Shown here: piece after piece, positions 1-7,762 of the stretch
Numbering within the stretch: position 1 is the stretch's first letter
Layout of the letters: each line of letters begins with the position of its first letter
DNA from: an uncultured Sphingopyxis sp.
GTDB lineage: Bacteria > Pseudomonadota > Alphaproteobacteria > Sphingomonadales > Sphingomonadaceae
Direction: 5' to 3'
Assembly (NCBI RefSeq): GCF_900078365.1
Contig: NZ_LT598653.1
Location: 3,481,501-3,545,500 of the forward strand
DNA length: 64,000 bases
Notes under the pieces: generated by a model
Seen by the model: the letters and a program-made list of their open reading frames with translations, nothing else
The model's database searches: none
What the model was told of the DNA's origin: nothing
Program-made: the position numbers and the translations under genes

Positions 1-578
1 ATGCAGCGCATGACCGCGCTGGTGCAGCCCGGCGTCTCCTCGGGCGCCTTCGCGATCACCACGCAGCCCGCGGCGAGCGCCGGCGCGATTTTTTTGACCA
101 TCAGATTGACCGGGAAGTTCCACGGGCTGAACCCCGCGACGGGGCCGACCGGATGCTTGGTCACCATCGCGCGCTGGCCGACCGGACGCTGGAGCACGCG
201 CCCCTCGATGCGTTTGCCCTGCTCGGCGAAATAGTCGAACAGCCCGGCGGCCGACAGCACTTCGCCGCGCGCCTCGCCGATGGGTTTGCCCTGTTCGAGC
301 GTCAGGAGGGTCGCGATATGATCGACGCGCTCGCGGATGATCGCGGCCGCCTTGCGCATCAGCGCGGCGCGCTCGTCGGGGGTCCTGGCGCGCCACGCGG
401 GCCAGCCGCGTTCCGCCGCCGCGAGCGCCTCGTCGAGATCGGCGGCGGTCGCGACGGGCAGGTCGGCGATCGTGCCTGCCGTCGCGGGGTTATAGACCGG
501 CCGCGCGTCACGCCCCTCGCCGCTCCGCCAGGCGCCGTTGATGAAGAGCTGGAGGTCGGCGTCGTAGGTCGCGGTCAT
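1..578 (-). CDS. Aldehyde dehydrogenase, succinate-semialdehyde type (N-terminal part)
   Basis: This is the N-terminal 192 residues of an NAD(P)-dependent aldehyde dehydrogenase; the catalytic Cys and C-terminus lie beyond the left edge. An early FINGAW segment, the EQGKPIGEARGEV stretch and the FSPWNFP motif near residue 150 are typical of the succinate-semialdehyde dehydrogenase subgroup, which oxidises succinate semialdehyde to succinate. The start ATG follows a weak GAAAGTCCCCCG leader. It is transcribed out of the window. The exact substrate cannot be decided without the C-terminal half. Confidence 0.85.
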   Translation of the reverse strand, partial: MTATYDADLQLFINGAWRSGEGRDARPVYNPATAGTIADLPVATAADLDEALAAAERGWPAWRARTPDERAALMRKAAAIIRERVDHIATLLTLEQGKPIGEARGEVLSAAGLFDYFAEQGKRIEGRVLQRPVGQRAMVTKHPVGPVAGFSPWNFPVNLMVKKIAPALAAGCVVIAKAPEETPGCTSAVMRC

Positions 579-590
579 CGGGGGACTTTC

Positions 591-719
591 ATTTAGCCCC
601 TCCTCTTCAGAGGAGGGGAGGGGGGTGGTGAAGCTCGGTCGGGCTCGATGCCCGAGCGAGCTTGTTGCACAAGCTCGCCACCACCCCAAACCCCTCCTCT
701 GAAGAGGAGGGGCTTAAAT
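591..719. repeat. Composite palindromic intergenic element with terminal inverted repeats
   Basis: The outer arms are about 28 bp and nearly perfect (ATTTAGCCCCTCC against GGAGGGGCTTAAAT, one base missing on the left). Each arm is itself a hairpin: CCCCTCCTCT and AGAGGAGGGG around TC on the left, and the same around GA on the right. Inside are a shorter GGTGGTG/CCACCACC pair and a hairpin GAGCTTGT-TGC-ACAAGCTC. It lies between two minus-strand genes. It resembles the left part of the mosaic upstream of murJ. It encodes no protein, so a non-autonomous palindromic repeat is the best reading. Confidence 0.8.
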
Positions 720-751
720 GGCCGCGCCGTCGCCCGTGCATATAGGACCGA

Positions 752-1351
752 TCAGCGATAGTTAAAGCTGATGCTGATCCGCTCGCCCTTGCCCGCGTTG
801 GGCATCACCTCGTGCCGCAGCCAGCTTTCCCAAAGGAAGACGCGCCCCGCGGCGGGCTCGGCATAAACGAAGGGATGGAGATGCTCGGGCGCGTCGCCGG
901 TGCGTCCCGGCGCCGCCATCAGCATCGGCAGGCGCGGGTCCTCGAGCTTGAGCGCGCCCGATCCCGGCGGAACCGCGACGTAGAAGGTGCCCGAGACGAT
1001 GCTGTGCGGGTGGATATGGCCGCTGTGGGTGCCGCCAGGTTTCAGGATGTTGACCCACAGGCTGTCGAGCTTGAGCGGCTTGGCGAGGTCGAAATGGCAC
1101 GCCTTGGCGAAGGCCTTCACTTGCTTGTCGAGCAGTTTCTTCAAATCGTAAAAGGCCGGATCGCGCTCGGGCAGGTCGCCGAGGCTCGCGTAGCTCGTAT
1201 AGCCCTTGTAACCATGCTCGCGGCTCCACGCCTTTCCCGCGCCATCCTCCGCCGCGAACAGGCGGCAGCTTTCCTCCAGCTCTTCGAGCAGGTCGGGCGT
1301 GCCGATGTCGGCCTCGTAAAAATGGGTGGCGAAGAGCGTGCGAACGGGCAT
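752..1351 (-). CDS. 2OG-Fe(II) oxygenase superfamily protein (TIGR02466-like)
   Basis: This is a 199-residue cytosolic protein. The C-terminal half shows the double-stranded beta-helix pattern of Fe(II)/2-oxoglutarate oxygenases: SGHIHPHSIVSGTFYV supplies the first metal ligands and LRHEVMPN a distal His, followed by a basic residue in GERISISFNYR for 2OG binding. The pattern fits the putative 2OG-Fe(II) oxygenase family TIGR02466, whose substrates are unknown. The start is the ATG giving MPVRTLFATHFYEA. The same frame stays open far upstream, but that part is antisense to the SMP-30 gene and is not coding. Confidence 0.85.
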   Translation of the reverse strand: MPVRTLFATHFYEADIGTPDLLEELEESCRLFAAEDGAGKAWSREHGYKGYTSYASLGDLPERDPAFYDLKKLLDKQVKAFAKACHFDLAKPLKLDSLWVNILKPGGTHSGHIHPHSIVSGTFYVAVPPGSGALKLEDPRLPMLMAAPGRTGDAPEHLHPFVYAEPAAGRVFLWESWLRHEVMPNAGKGERISISFNYR

Positions 1352-1400
1352 GATGGCCGCAAAGCATAGGATAAGCGCAAGAGCAAGGAATACACCGCCA

Positions 1401-1431
1401 TCGTCACCCCGGACTTGATCCGGGGTGACGA
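1401..1431. repeat. REP-like palindrome (CCCCGGACTTGATCCGGGG type)
   Basis: A perfect short hairpin with TCGTCACC and GGTGACGA flanks sits between the divergent oxygenase and SMP-30 genes, about 30 bp before the SMP-30 start. The same core recurs twice in the element near 29.6 kb, so it is one of the dispersed repeats in this window. Confidence 0.8.
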
Positions 1432-1462
1432 GATAGAAATGCACAACAACGAGGGAGAGGAT

Positions 1463-2383
1463 ATGGCCGAGTTTGAACTGATCGCCGACGGATTGCGTTT
1501 CCCCGAGGCGCCGGTGGTGATGGACGACGGCAGCGTCATCGTCGTCGAGATCGAGGCGAAGCGGATCACGCGCTGCTGGCCGGGCGGCAAAAAGGAAGTC
1601 ATCGCGACCCCCGGCGGCGGTCCCAACGGCCTCGCGATCGGCCCCGACGGCAAGCTTTATTGCTGCAACAACGGCGGGTTCAACTATGTCGAATCGAACG
1701 GCTATCTCGCCCCGCACGGCATCGCCGACGATTATTCGGGCGGGCGGATCGAACGCATCGATATCGCGACGGGCGCGGTCGAAGTGCTGTACAAGAGCGG
1801 CGATCATGGCGTCATCCTGCGCGGTCCCAACGACATCATGTTCGACGCGCACGGCGGCTTCTGGTTCACCGATCACGGCAAGGTCGATTATGCCGCGCGT
1901 TGCCACGACATCGTCGGCATCTTCTACGCCAAGGCCGACGGCAGCTTCATCGAGGAAGTGATCTTCCCGAGCTATAACCCGAACGGCGTCGGCCTCTCGC
2001 CCGACGGGACCAAACTCTATGCCGCCGAAACCTACACCTGCCGCCTGACCCAGTTCAACATCGTCGCCCCCGGCAAGGTCGACGATGCCGCGGGCCCCGG
2101 GGGCCCCGGCATCCCGCTCTATCGCCCCGCGGGCTATAAATTCTTCGACAGCCTCGCGATGGAAGCGAACGGCAATATCTGCGTCGCGACGATCGGCGAG
2201 TGCGGCATCAGCGTCGTCTCGCCGCAGGGCGAGCTGGTCGAATTCGTCGCGACCGACGACATCTTCACCACCAATATCGCCTTCGGCGGGTCCGACCGGC
2301 AGGACGCCTATATCACCCTGTCGGGCACGGGCCGGCTGGTGAAGACGCGCTGGGCGCGGCCGGGGCTGCAGCTGCAATATTAG
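1463..2383 (+). CDS. SMP-30/gluconolactonase/LRE family protein
   Basis: This is a 306-residue six-bladed beta-propeller. Conserved elements are the N-terminal FPEAPVV, the PNGLAIGPDGKLYCCNNGG blade and the metal-site motifs around GPNDIMFDAHGGFWFTDHG and NPNGVGLSPDGTKLYAAET. The family hydrolyses sugar lactones or other esters with one divalent metal. No secretion signal is present. The ATG of MAEFELIADG is preferred because GGGAGAGG precedes it; an earlier in-frame ATG lies within the palindromic repeat. The VIT gene follows after 11 bp, so the two may be cotranscribed. Confidence 0.88.
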   Translation: MAEFELIADGLRFPEAPVVMDDGSVIVVEIEAKRITRCWPGGKKEVIATPGGGPNGLAIGPDGKLYCCNNGGFNYVESNGYLAPHGIADDYSGGRIERIDIATGAVEVLYKSGDHGVILRGPNDIMFDAHGGFWFTDHGKVDYAARCHDIVGIFYAKADGSFIEEVIFPSYNPNGVGLSPDGTKLYAAETYTCRLTQFNIVAPGKVDDAAGPGGPGIPLYRPAGYKFFDSLAMEANGNICVATIGECGISVVSPQGELVEFVATDDIFTTNIAFGGSDRQDAYITLSGTGRLVKTRWARPGLQLQY

Positions 2384-2394
2384 AAGGGTCCGCG

Positions 2395-3084
2395 ATGCAC
2401 GAGGAAACCCATGCCGTCACGCGGATCGGCTGGCTGCGCGCCGCGATCCTCGGCGCGAACGACGGGATCGTGTCGACCGCGAGCCTGATCGCGGGCGTCG
2501 CGGCGGCCGGCGCGTCAGAGGCGTCGATCCTGATCACCGGCAGCGCGGGGCTCGTCGCGGGGGCGATGTCGATGGCGGCGGGCGAATATGTCTCGGTGAG
2601 TTCGCAGGGCGATGCGGAGACGGCCGACGTCGAACTCGAGAAACGCCATCTCGCCGCCGACCCCGAGTATGAGCTCGAGGAGCTGACGCAAATCTATCAG
2701 GAGCGCGGGCTGACCCGCGCGCTCGCCGAAGAGGTCGCGGCGCAGCTCACCGCGCATAATGCGCTCGACACGCATCTGCGCGACGAGCTGGGGATGACCG
2801 ACGTCACGGCGGCGCGGCCGGTGCAGGCGGCGGCGGCTTCGGCGGCAAGCTTTTCGGTCGGCGCCGCGCTGCCGCTCGCGACGGTGCTGGTCGATCGGGG
2901 CACATCGCTGCCCTTCACCGTCTCGGCAGCGTCGCTCGTCTTCCTTGCGATCCTCGGCGCGCTCGGGGCGCGGGCGGGCAATGCGCCGATGCTGCGCCCG
3001 GTCGTGCGCGTGACTTTCTGGGGAGCGTTCGCCATGGCCGCGACGATCGCGATCGGGTCGCTGCTGGGAACGGCGGTGGGCTGA
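2395..3084 (+). CDS. VIT1/CCC1 family membrane transporter (iron/manganese)
   Basis: The 229-residue protein opens with the family signature WLRAAILGANDGIVST and continues SAGLVAGAMSMAAGEYVSV in the second helix. A hydrophilic acidic segment follows (residues about 75-130, many Glu), corresponding to the metal-binding region of VIT proteins. Three C-terminal helices end in IAIGSLLGTAVG. Relatives export Fe(II) or Mn(II) from the cytosol. It directly follows the SMP-30 gene. The metal cannot be told from sequence. Confidence 0.9.
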   Translation: MHEETHAVTRIGWLRAAILGANDGIVSTASLIAGVAAAGASEASILITGSAGLVAGAMSMAAGEYVSVSSQGDAETADVELEKRHLAADPEYELEELTQIYQERGLTRALAEEVAAQLTAHNALDTHLRDELGMTDVTAARPVQAAAASAASFSVGAALPLATVLVDRGTSLPFTVSAASLVFLAILGALGARAGNAPMLRPVVRVTFWGAFAMAATIAIGSLLGTAVG

Positions 3085-3104
3085 GATTATTGCATGATTT
3101 CCCT

Positions 3105-3188
3105 GTGCCCCTGCGGAGGCAGGGGCCCATCTCCGGTCGTCGCCATTTTGAACCGGCGGGAGATGGGTCCCCGCCTTCGCGGGGACAC
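3105..3188. repeat. Inverted repeat of the CCCCGCCTTCGCGGGG class
   Basis: The left arm GTGCCCCTGCGGAGGC and the right arm GCCTTCGCGGGGACAC are imperfect reverse complements, continued inward by GCCCATCTCC and GGAGATGGGT. Each arm also folds on itself. It fills most of the gap between the convergent VIT and DUF488 genes and could act as a transcription stop for both. Confidence 0.78.
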
Positions 3189-3202
3189 GGAAGCTTTTCA
3201 AG

Positions 3203-3586
3203 CTAGCGCCGCGCCAGCCATTCACGCAGCGCGACGGCGTTGTTCCGTTCCTCGTCCTTCGCGGCGTAGAGCAAGGTCACGGGCCCCGCCTTCCGCGCCG
3301 CATCGAGTTCGGCGAGCGCGGCCGCAATCTCGTCGCCGCCCGCGTCGAGCGCCGCGAAATATTCCTTGCGGAAGGCGGACCAGGCCGCGTCCGAATGGGC
3401 GGCGGCGTGATGAAATTCCTCGCGCATCGCTTCGCTCGGCGACAAGGGCTTCAGCCAGGCGGTCAGCGCCGCCTTTTCCTTCGACACGCCGCGCGGCCAC
3501 AGCCGGTCGACGAGGAAACGCGCGCCGTCGCCGGGACCGGCCGGTTCGTAGATGCGCTTGACCGCGATTGTCAGGGGCGTCGCCAT
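3203..3586 (-). CDS. DUF488 family protein
   Basis: This 127-residue protein carries the family pattern: KRIYEPAGPGDGARFLVDRLWPRG near the N-terminus, then a helical middle and VTLLYAAKDEERNNAVAL near the end. DUF488 proteins are small cytosolic proteins of uncertain role. No partner gene is adjacent; it is convergent with the VIT gene across a palindromic repeat. The start ATG giving MATPLTIAVKRIY fits the family N-terminus. Confidence 0.88.
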   Translation of the reverse strand: MATPLTIAVKRIYEPAGPGDGARFLVDRLWPRGVSKEKAALTAWLKPLSPSEAMREEFHHAAAHSDAAWSAFRKEYFAALDAGGDEIAAALAELDAARKAGPVTLLYAAKDEERNNAVALREWLARR

Positions 3587-3643
3587 CTGTATGACTATCG
3601 GCCATCCCGCGGCCGCGGGCAAGCCCATCGGAGGGGTCCGGAC

Positions 3644-4750
3644 ATGAGCGCAAAGAGCTGGGCGATCGACATCGATCGCGACGATATTACGCAAGCAAAA
3701 TTGGTCACCGATGCCGACGAGTTGCTCGCGCCGGGACAAATTCGCGTCCACCTCGACAGCTATGCGATGACCGCGAACAACATCACTTACGCCGTGTTCG
3801 GCAAGCCTGCCGGCCTGTTCGGAAACGACCAGGGCTATTGGGATTTCTTTTCGGAGCGCGACACACCGGGCCGCCTGCCCGTCTGGGGCTTCGCGACGGT
3901 GATCGAAAGCGCCGCCGAGGGCGTCGCGGCGGGCGACCGTTTCTATGGCTATTATCCGATGGCGGAGAGCGCCATACTGACTGCCGGCAAGGCGGGCCCG
4001 GGCGGCTTCACCGACGTCACCCCGCGCCGCACCACCCTGCCCCCCATCTACAATCATTATCAGCGGATCGAGGCGCTCGAGGGCTATCGCGCCGCCGACC
4101 ATGATTATTGGCCGATATTCCGCCCGCTCTTCCTGACCGGCTGGCTGATCGCCGACCAGTTCGAGGATGAGGGCGATTATGGCGCGGGGCAGATATTGAT
4201 CGCGAGCGCGTCGAGCAAGACCGCGATCGGGCTCGGCTTTTCACTCGCGCGGCGCGCGGGGCATCGCCCCGAAACGGTCGGCCTGACGAGCAAGGCGAAC
4301 GTCGCCGATCTCGACGCGCAGCGCATCTACGACCGCGTCATCGCCTATGAGGATATATTGACGCTCAATCCCGGCATGCCCTCGGCCTTCGTCGACATGG
4401 CGGGCAACGGCGCGGTGACGCGCGTCGTACACAGCCATTTCGGGAATAATCTCAAGGCCTCGATCATCGTCGGCAAATCGCATTGGGATGCCGATGCCGG
4501 CGGGGCGGCGCTGCCCGGGCCCGAGCGGCAGGGCTTTTTCGCGCCGGGGCGCAGCCAGAAGCGCATCGCCGACTGGGGCGGGGCGGCCTTCGGGCAAAGA
4601 ATCGCCGAGGCCTGGCTCGCCTTCATGGACGTTGCGCCGCGGCTGGCTTCGGTCGATAAACGCAGCGGCGGCGACGCGGCGCTCGCCGCCTATCGGGAGA
4701 TGCTCTCGGGACAAGCCGACCCCAGAAAGGGGATCGTCGTCGTTCCATGA
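3644..4750 (+). CDS. DUF2855 family protein
   Basis: A 368-residue protein matching DUF2855, a family distantly like medium-chain reductases. The N-terminus has an ITYAVFGK segment and a GroES-like GRLPVWGFATVIES. The middle has GQILIASASSKTAIGLGFSLA, in place of a dinucleotide-binding loop, and VVHSHFGNNL follows near the end. It contains no recognisable zinc site. GAGGGG lies 10 bp before the start. It is divergent from the DUF488 gene. Enzymatic activity has not been assigned to this family as far as I know. Confidence 0.82.
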   Translation: MSAKSWAIDIDRDDITQAKLVTDADELLAPGQIRVHLDSYAMTANNITYAVFGKPAGLFGNDQGYWDFFSERDTPGRLPVWGFATVIESAAEGVAAGDRFYGYYPMAESAILTAGKAGPGGFTDVTPRRTTLPPIYNHYQRIEALEGYRAADHDYWPIFRPLFLTGWLIADQFEDEGDYGAGQILIASASSKTAIGLGFSLARRAGHRPETVGLTSKANVADLDAQRIYDRVIAYEDILTLNPGMPSAFVDMAGNGAVTRVVHSHFGNNLKASIIVGKSHWDADAGGAALPGPERQGFFAPGRSQKRIADWGGAAFGQRIAEAWLAFMDVAPRLASVDKRSGGDAALAAYREMLSGQADPRKGIVVVP

Positions 4751-4798
4751 GGGTCGCAGGGGAGCAGTCCCTTTCCTCGCGCCGGAAAGGAACAGGCC

Positions 4799-5188
4799 AT
4801 GCTTCGCACGCTCGTCTCCGCCGCTTCGCTCGCGCTCCTGCTCCCGGCGGGCGCGGCGCTCGCCAAAACGCCCCAGGCCGCGCCCGCGCGCAAAGCCGAC
4901 CTCGCCGACCGCGTCGCCGGCACCTACAGCGGCGACGTCATCTCCGATGCGCGCGGCGCGTCGAAAAGCGGCGTCACGGTCATTGTGACGCGCACGGGCC
5001 CGAACAAGGTCGAGGTCAAGTCGGACTATGCCCGCATCCCGACCGTCATCATATCGCTCGAGAAGGCGATGGACGCGATCCTCGCGGCGAACGGCCCGTC
5101 GGTGTTCCTGCTCGACACGGTGCGCTCGCCCGACCGGCTCGACCTCACCATCGACGATGCGAGCTGGTCGGGCACGCGCGTGAAATAG
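4799..5188 (+). CDS. Small secreted protein of unknown function
   Basis: The 129-residue protein begins with a clear Sec signal peptide (MLRTLVSAASLALLLPAGAALA, cleavage after ALA). The mature part has GTYSGDVISDARGASKSGV and a repetitive beta-like pattern (VTVIVTRTGPNKVEVKSDY) ending WSGTRVK, suggesting a small beta-rich periplasmic domain. No Cys, metal or catalytic motif is visible. AAAGGAACAGGCC precedes the start as ribosome binding site. Sequence alone does not give a function. Confidence 0.7.
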   Translation: MLRTLVSAASLALLLPAGAALAKTPQAAPARKADLADRVAGTYSGDVISDARGASKSGVTVIVTRTGPNKVEVKSDYARIPTVIISLEKAMDAILAANGPSVFLLDTVRSPDRLDLTIDDASWSGTRVK

Positions 5189-5208
5189 TGCCGTCGCATG
5201 CGGCGCGG

Positions 5209-5224
5209 TTGACGTTAACGTCAA
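5209..5224. promoter_or_regulatory. Perfect palindromic operator TTGACGTTAACGTCAA
   Basis: This 16-bp perfect palindrome lies 19 bp before the HAD hydrolase start, overlapping the expected promoter. Its form resembles the operators of MerR-type LiuR regulators of branched-chain amino acid and acyl-CoA catabolism in proteobacteria (recalled, not searched). No regulator gene of that kind is in the window, so control in trans is inferred. Confidence 0.6.
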
Positions 5225-5243
5225 TCTGCGCTCTAGCCGCGCC

Positions 5244-5903
5244 ATGTCCCGATTGTCCCGATACACGCATGTCATCTTCGACTTCGGCGGCGTCATCACC
5301 GCCTCGCCCTTCGAAGCCTTCAACCGGCTCGAGGAAGAGCGCGGGCTGCCGCGCGACTTCGTGCGCCGCGTCAACGCCGCCGATCCCGACACCAACGCCT
5401 GGGCCCGCTTCGAACGCGCCGAAATCGACGCGGCGGCGTTCGACGCGCTGTTCGCGGCCGAGGCGAAGGCGCTCGGGCACGCGCTCGAGGGCGAAGCGGT
5501 GCTCGCGGTGCTGGCCGGGGCGGTGCGCCCCGCGATGGTCGCAGCGCTCGACACGCTGAAGGCCGGCGGCTTCGGCATCGCGTGCATCACCAACAATGTC
5601 CCCAGCGGCAAGGGCGCGGGGATGGCGCGCAGCGAGGCACTCGCCGCCGAGGTCGCGGCGATCATGGCGCGCTTCGACCATGTGATCGAATCGAGCAAGG
5701 TCGGCGTGCGCAAGCCCGACCCGCGAATCTACGAGATGATGTGCGAGGCGCTCGGCGCCCAGCCCGCGAACTGCATCTATCTCGACGACCTCGGCATCAA
5801 CTGCAAACCCGCGAGCCGGCTCGGCATGCACGCGATCAAGGTGACGAGCGGCGAACAGGCGCTCGCCGATCTGTCGGCGGCGCTGGAGATAGAACTGCCC
5901 TAA
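5244..5903 (+). CDS. HAD-IA hydrolase, ACAD10/epoxide hydrolase N-domain-like
   Basis: A 219-residue HAD phosphatase-like protein. Motif I is FDFGGV with Asp13 as presumed nucleophile; the second Asp is replaced by Gly, as in the soluble epoxide hydrolase N-domain and ACAD10 group. Motif II is in CITNN, motif III Lys in SKVGVRKPDPRIY and motif IV in IYLDDLG. A helical cap lies between motifs I and II. Related proteins sit in acyl-CoA degradation contexts, which agrees with the palindromic operator just upstream. It is convergent with the stress protein gene and overlaps it by 4 bp. The substrate is unknown. Confidence 0.85.
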   Translation: MSRLSRYTHVIFDFGGVITASPFEAFNRLEEERGLPRDFVRRVNAADPDTNAWARFERAEIDAAAFDALFAAEAKALGHALEGEAVLAVLAGAVRPAMVAALDTLKAGGFGIACITNNVPSGKGAGMARSEALAAEVAAIMARFDHVIESSKVGVRKPDPRIYEMMCEALGAQPANCIYLDDLGINCKPASRLGMHAIKVTSGEQALADLSAALEIELP

Positions 5904-6703
5904 TGCGCGAGCAGCAGCGGAAAGCGGCCGCTCGTCACCAGATAGTGGGTGGCCCCGCCGAACAGCGTCTCGCGCAGGCGGCCGCGGCCGAAGGCGCCCA
6001 TGACGATCAGGCCCGCGCCGAGCGCCGCCGCTTCCTCCTCCAGCCGTTCTTCGGCCGTCTTTCCCCCGCGCGAGACGGTCCTGAGGTCCGCATGGATGTC
6101 ATGGCGCGACAGATAGCGCAGCGCATCGGTTGCGGGAAAGGCGCCCTCCTCCCCGCCGACGCTGACCAGAGTCACCGCCCGGTCCCGTAACAGCGGTACT
6201 GCCGCGCGGAGCGCCGCGGCGGCCTGCGCGCTGCCGTTCCAGGCCACCATCGCGGGGGCATCGGGGTCGAGGCGCGCCGTTCCCTGCGGCAGGGCGAGAA
6301 CCGGGGTCGATATCGCCAGCGCGAGGTCGCCGGCGAGCAGCGGCGACGCGGCGCCTTTAGCGTCGCCCGGCAGGCTCACCACCGCCAGATCGGCAAGCGT
6401 CGCGGTCGCGGCGAGCGATCCCGCTATGTCACCGCTCGCGACGACGATGTCCCACGGCACATCCTCCTTCTCCAGCCGGCCGGCGAGCCCCGCTTCGAGC
6501 GCGAGGTCGTCGGCCTGCGCCTTCGCCAGCGCCTCGGCCGCGAAATAGCTGCCGCCGAAGGGGTCGAAGCTGACGAATTGCTGAAAGGGCGTCGCGATCA
6601 TCAGCGTGACATGACCGCCGAACCGGCGGGCTAGGTCGAGCGCGACCTGCAGCCGGCCTTCCGAGGCGGCCTCATCGTCGGCGTGAACCAGGATCGAGCG
6701 CAT
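5900..6703 (-). CDS. Universal stress protein, tandem UspA domains
   Basis: A 267-residue cytosolic protein with two Usp domains. The first starts MRSILVHADDEA and lacks the ATP loop. The second starts near PAMVAWNGSAQAAAALRAA and ends with GAFGRGRLRETLFGG, the G-2X-G-9X-G nucleotide-binding pattern. The ATG is chosen because it begins the first beta strand directly. Proteins of this class bind ATP and support stress survival; the target is not evident. Confidence 0.87.
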   Translation of the reverse strand: MRSILVHADDEAASEGRLQVALDLARRFGGHVTLMIATPFQQFVSFDPFGGSYFAAEALAKAQADDLALEAGLAGRLEKEDVPWDIVVASGDIAGSLAATATLADLAVVSLPGDAKGAASPLLAGDLALAISTPVLALPQGTARLDPDAPAMVAWNGSAQAAAALRAAVPLLRDRAVTLVSVGGEEGAFPATDALRYLSRHDIHADLRTVSRGGKTAEERLEEEAAALGAGLIVMGAFGRGRLRETLFGGATHYLVTSGRFPLLLAH

Positions 6704-6760
6704 TTTTCCGTCTCCTTCGCGATGGCGTCGCAAGCGGGATGCGCCGGATCCGGCGCGGCG

Positions 6761-7672
6761 TCATTGATCGCCGTCAAAGTCGCGCGAGGCCGCCGCGATA
6801 CGCAGCGTCGCCGCGCGCGCATAAATCCGGTCCAGCACGGGTTCGGTGTCGGACACGCGCTTGGCGACGTGAAATTCGACCGGCACGAGCGCGGGCATGC
6901 CATCGAGCTCGACCAGCGCGCCGCTCGCGATTTCGCCGCGCACCATAGGTTCGGGAAAGATGCCGATCCCGCCGCCGACTCTGGCGATGTCGATCATCAT
7001 ACGCGCATTATTGCACAAATTCACCGATTTCTGCGCGATGCGCGACGCGGCGATCGCATCGCGCATCCGCCCGTGGATCGGCGAATGGCTGGCGAGCGAC
7101 CAGACGGGGAGCACCGCCTCCCCGCTCGCGAAGGCCGATGCGACCGCGGGGCTCGCAAGCCAGAGCAGTTCGACCTCGCCGATCGGACTAGTCTTGAGCG
7201 CGGGATGCGCGATCGGCCCGGCGGCGAAGGCCATGTCGGTGCGCCCGGTCAAAAGCTGCTGGATCAGGTTGGCGGTGAGGTCGATCTCGATCTCGAGCCC
7301 GACGCCCGGCATGTCGGCCTTGAGTTCCGCGACGAAAGCGGGAAGGCAGCTTGCCGCCGCTATCTCGCCCGCGCCGATGCGCACCACGCCGCTCGCCTCG
7401 CCATAGCCGCCACTGCCGAGCAGCGCGTATTGCATGTCGCGCAGCAAGGGGTCGCAATCGCGCACCAGCTTGCGCCCCGCCGCCGTCAGCGACATCGCGC
7501 GGCCTTCGCGGCGGAACAGCGCCGTCCCCAATCGCTGTTCGAGTTCGCGCATCCGCGCCGACACCGTCGGCTGGGTGGTGTTGAGCCGCTCGGCCGCCGC
7601 AGAAAAAGTGCCGAGCCGGTCGATCCAGAGGAGGGTTTCTAGATGATAGAGCGAGACGCGATTAATAGACAT
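6761..7672 (-). CDS. LysR family transcriptional regulator
   Basis: A 303-residue LysR regulator. The N-terminal winged helix spans residues about 6-65, with GTFSAAAERLNTTQPTVSARM as the helix-turn-helix, followed by the linker helix and a type 2 periplasmic-binding-like effector domain. It is divergent from the CoA-transferase gene with only 90 bp between starts, so control of that operon is the natural inference. A T-N11-A palindrome overlaps its own start codon, suggesting autoregulation. The ligand is unknown. Confidence 0.9.
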   Translation of the reverse strand: MSINRVSLYHLETLLWIDRLGTFSAAAERLNTTQPTVSARMRELEQRLGTALFRREGRAMSLTAAGRKLVRDCDPLLRDMQYALLGSGGYGEASGVVRIGAGEIAAASCLPAFVAELKADMPGVGLEIEIDLTANLIQQLLTGRTDMAFAAGPIAHPALKTSPIGEVELLWLASPAVASAFASGEAVLPVWSLASHSPIHGRMRDAIAASRIAQKSVNLCNNARMMIDIARVGGGIGIFPEPMVRGEIASGALVELDGMPALVPVEFHVAKRVSDTEPVLDRIYARAATLRIAAASRDFDGDQ

Positions 7673-7679
7673 TATCTAT
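7665..7679. promoter_or_regulatory. Candidate LysR box ATAGACATTATCTAT
   Basis: Five-base arms ATAGA and TCTAT flank CATTA, giving the T-N11-A pattern recognised by many LysR proteins. The site covers the start codon of the lysR gene itself. An overlapping ATTAT-CTATGT-ATAAT repeat extends to 7686. Autorepression and control of the divergent CoA-transferase gene are inferred. Confidence 0.45.
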
Positions 7680-7762
7680 GTATAATCCAAAAATCGAACA
7701 ATTAGAATTGATGGATCAAATGCGCCAAGGTCGCGCCCGACATTCCGGCAAGGAGGCCCTTC

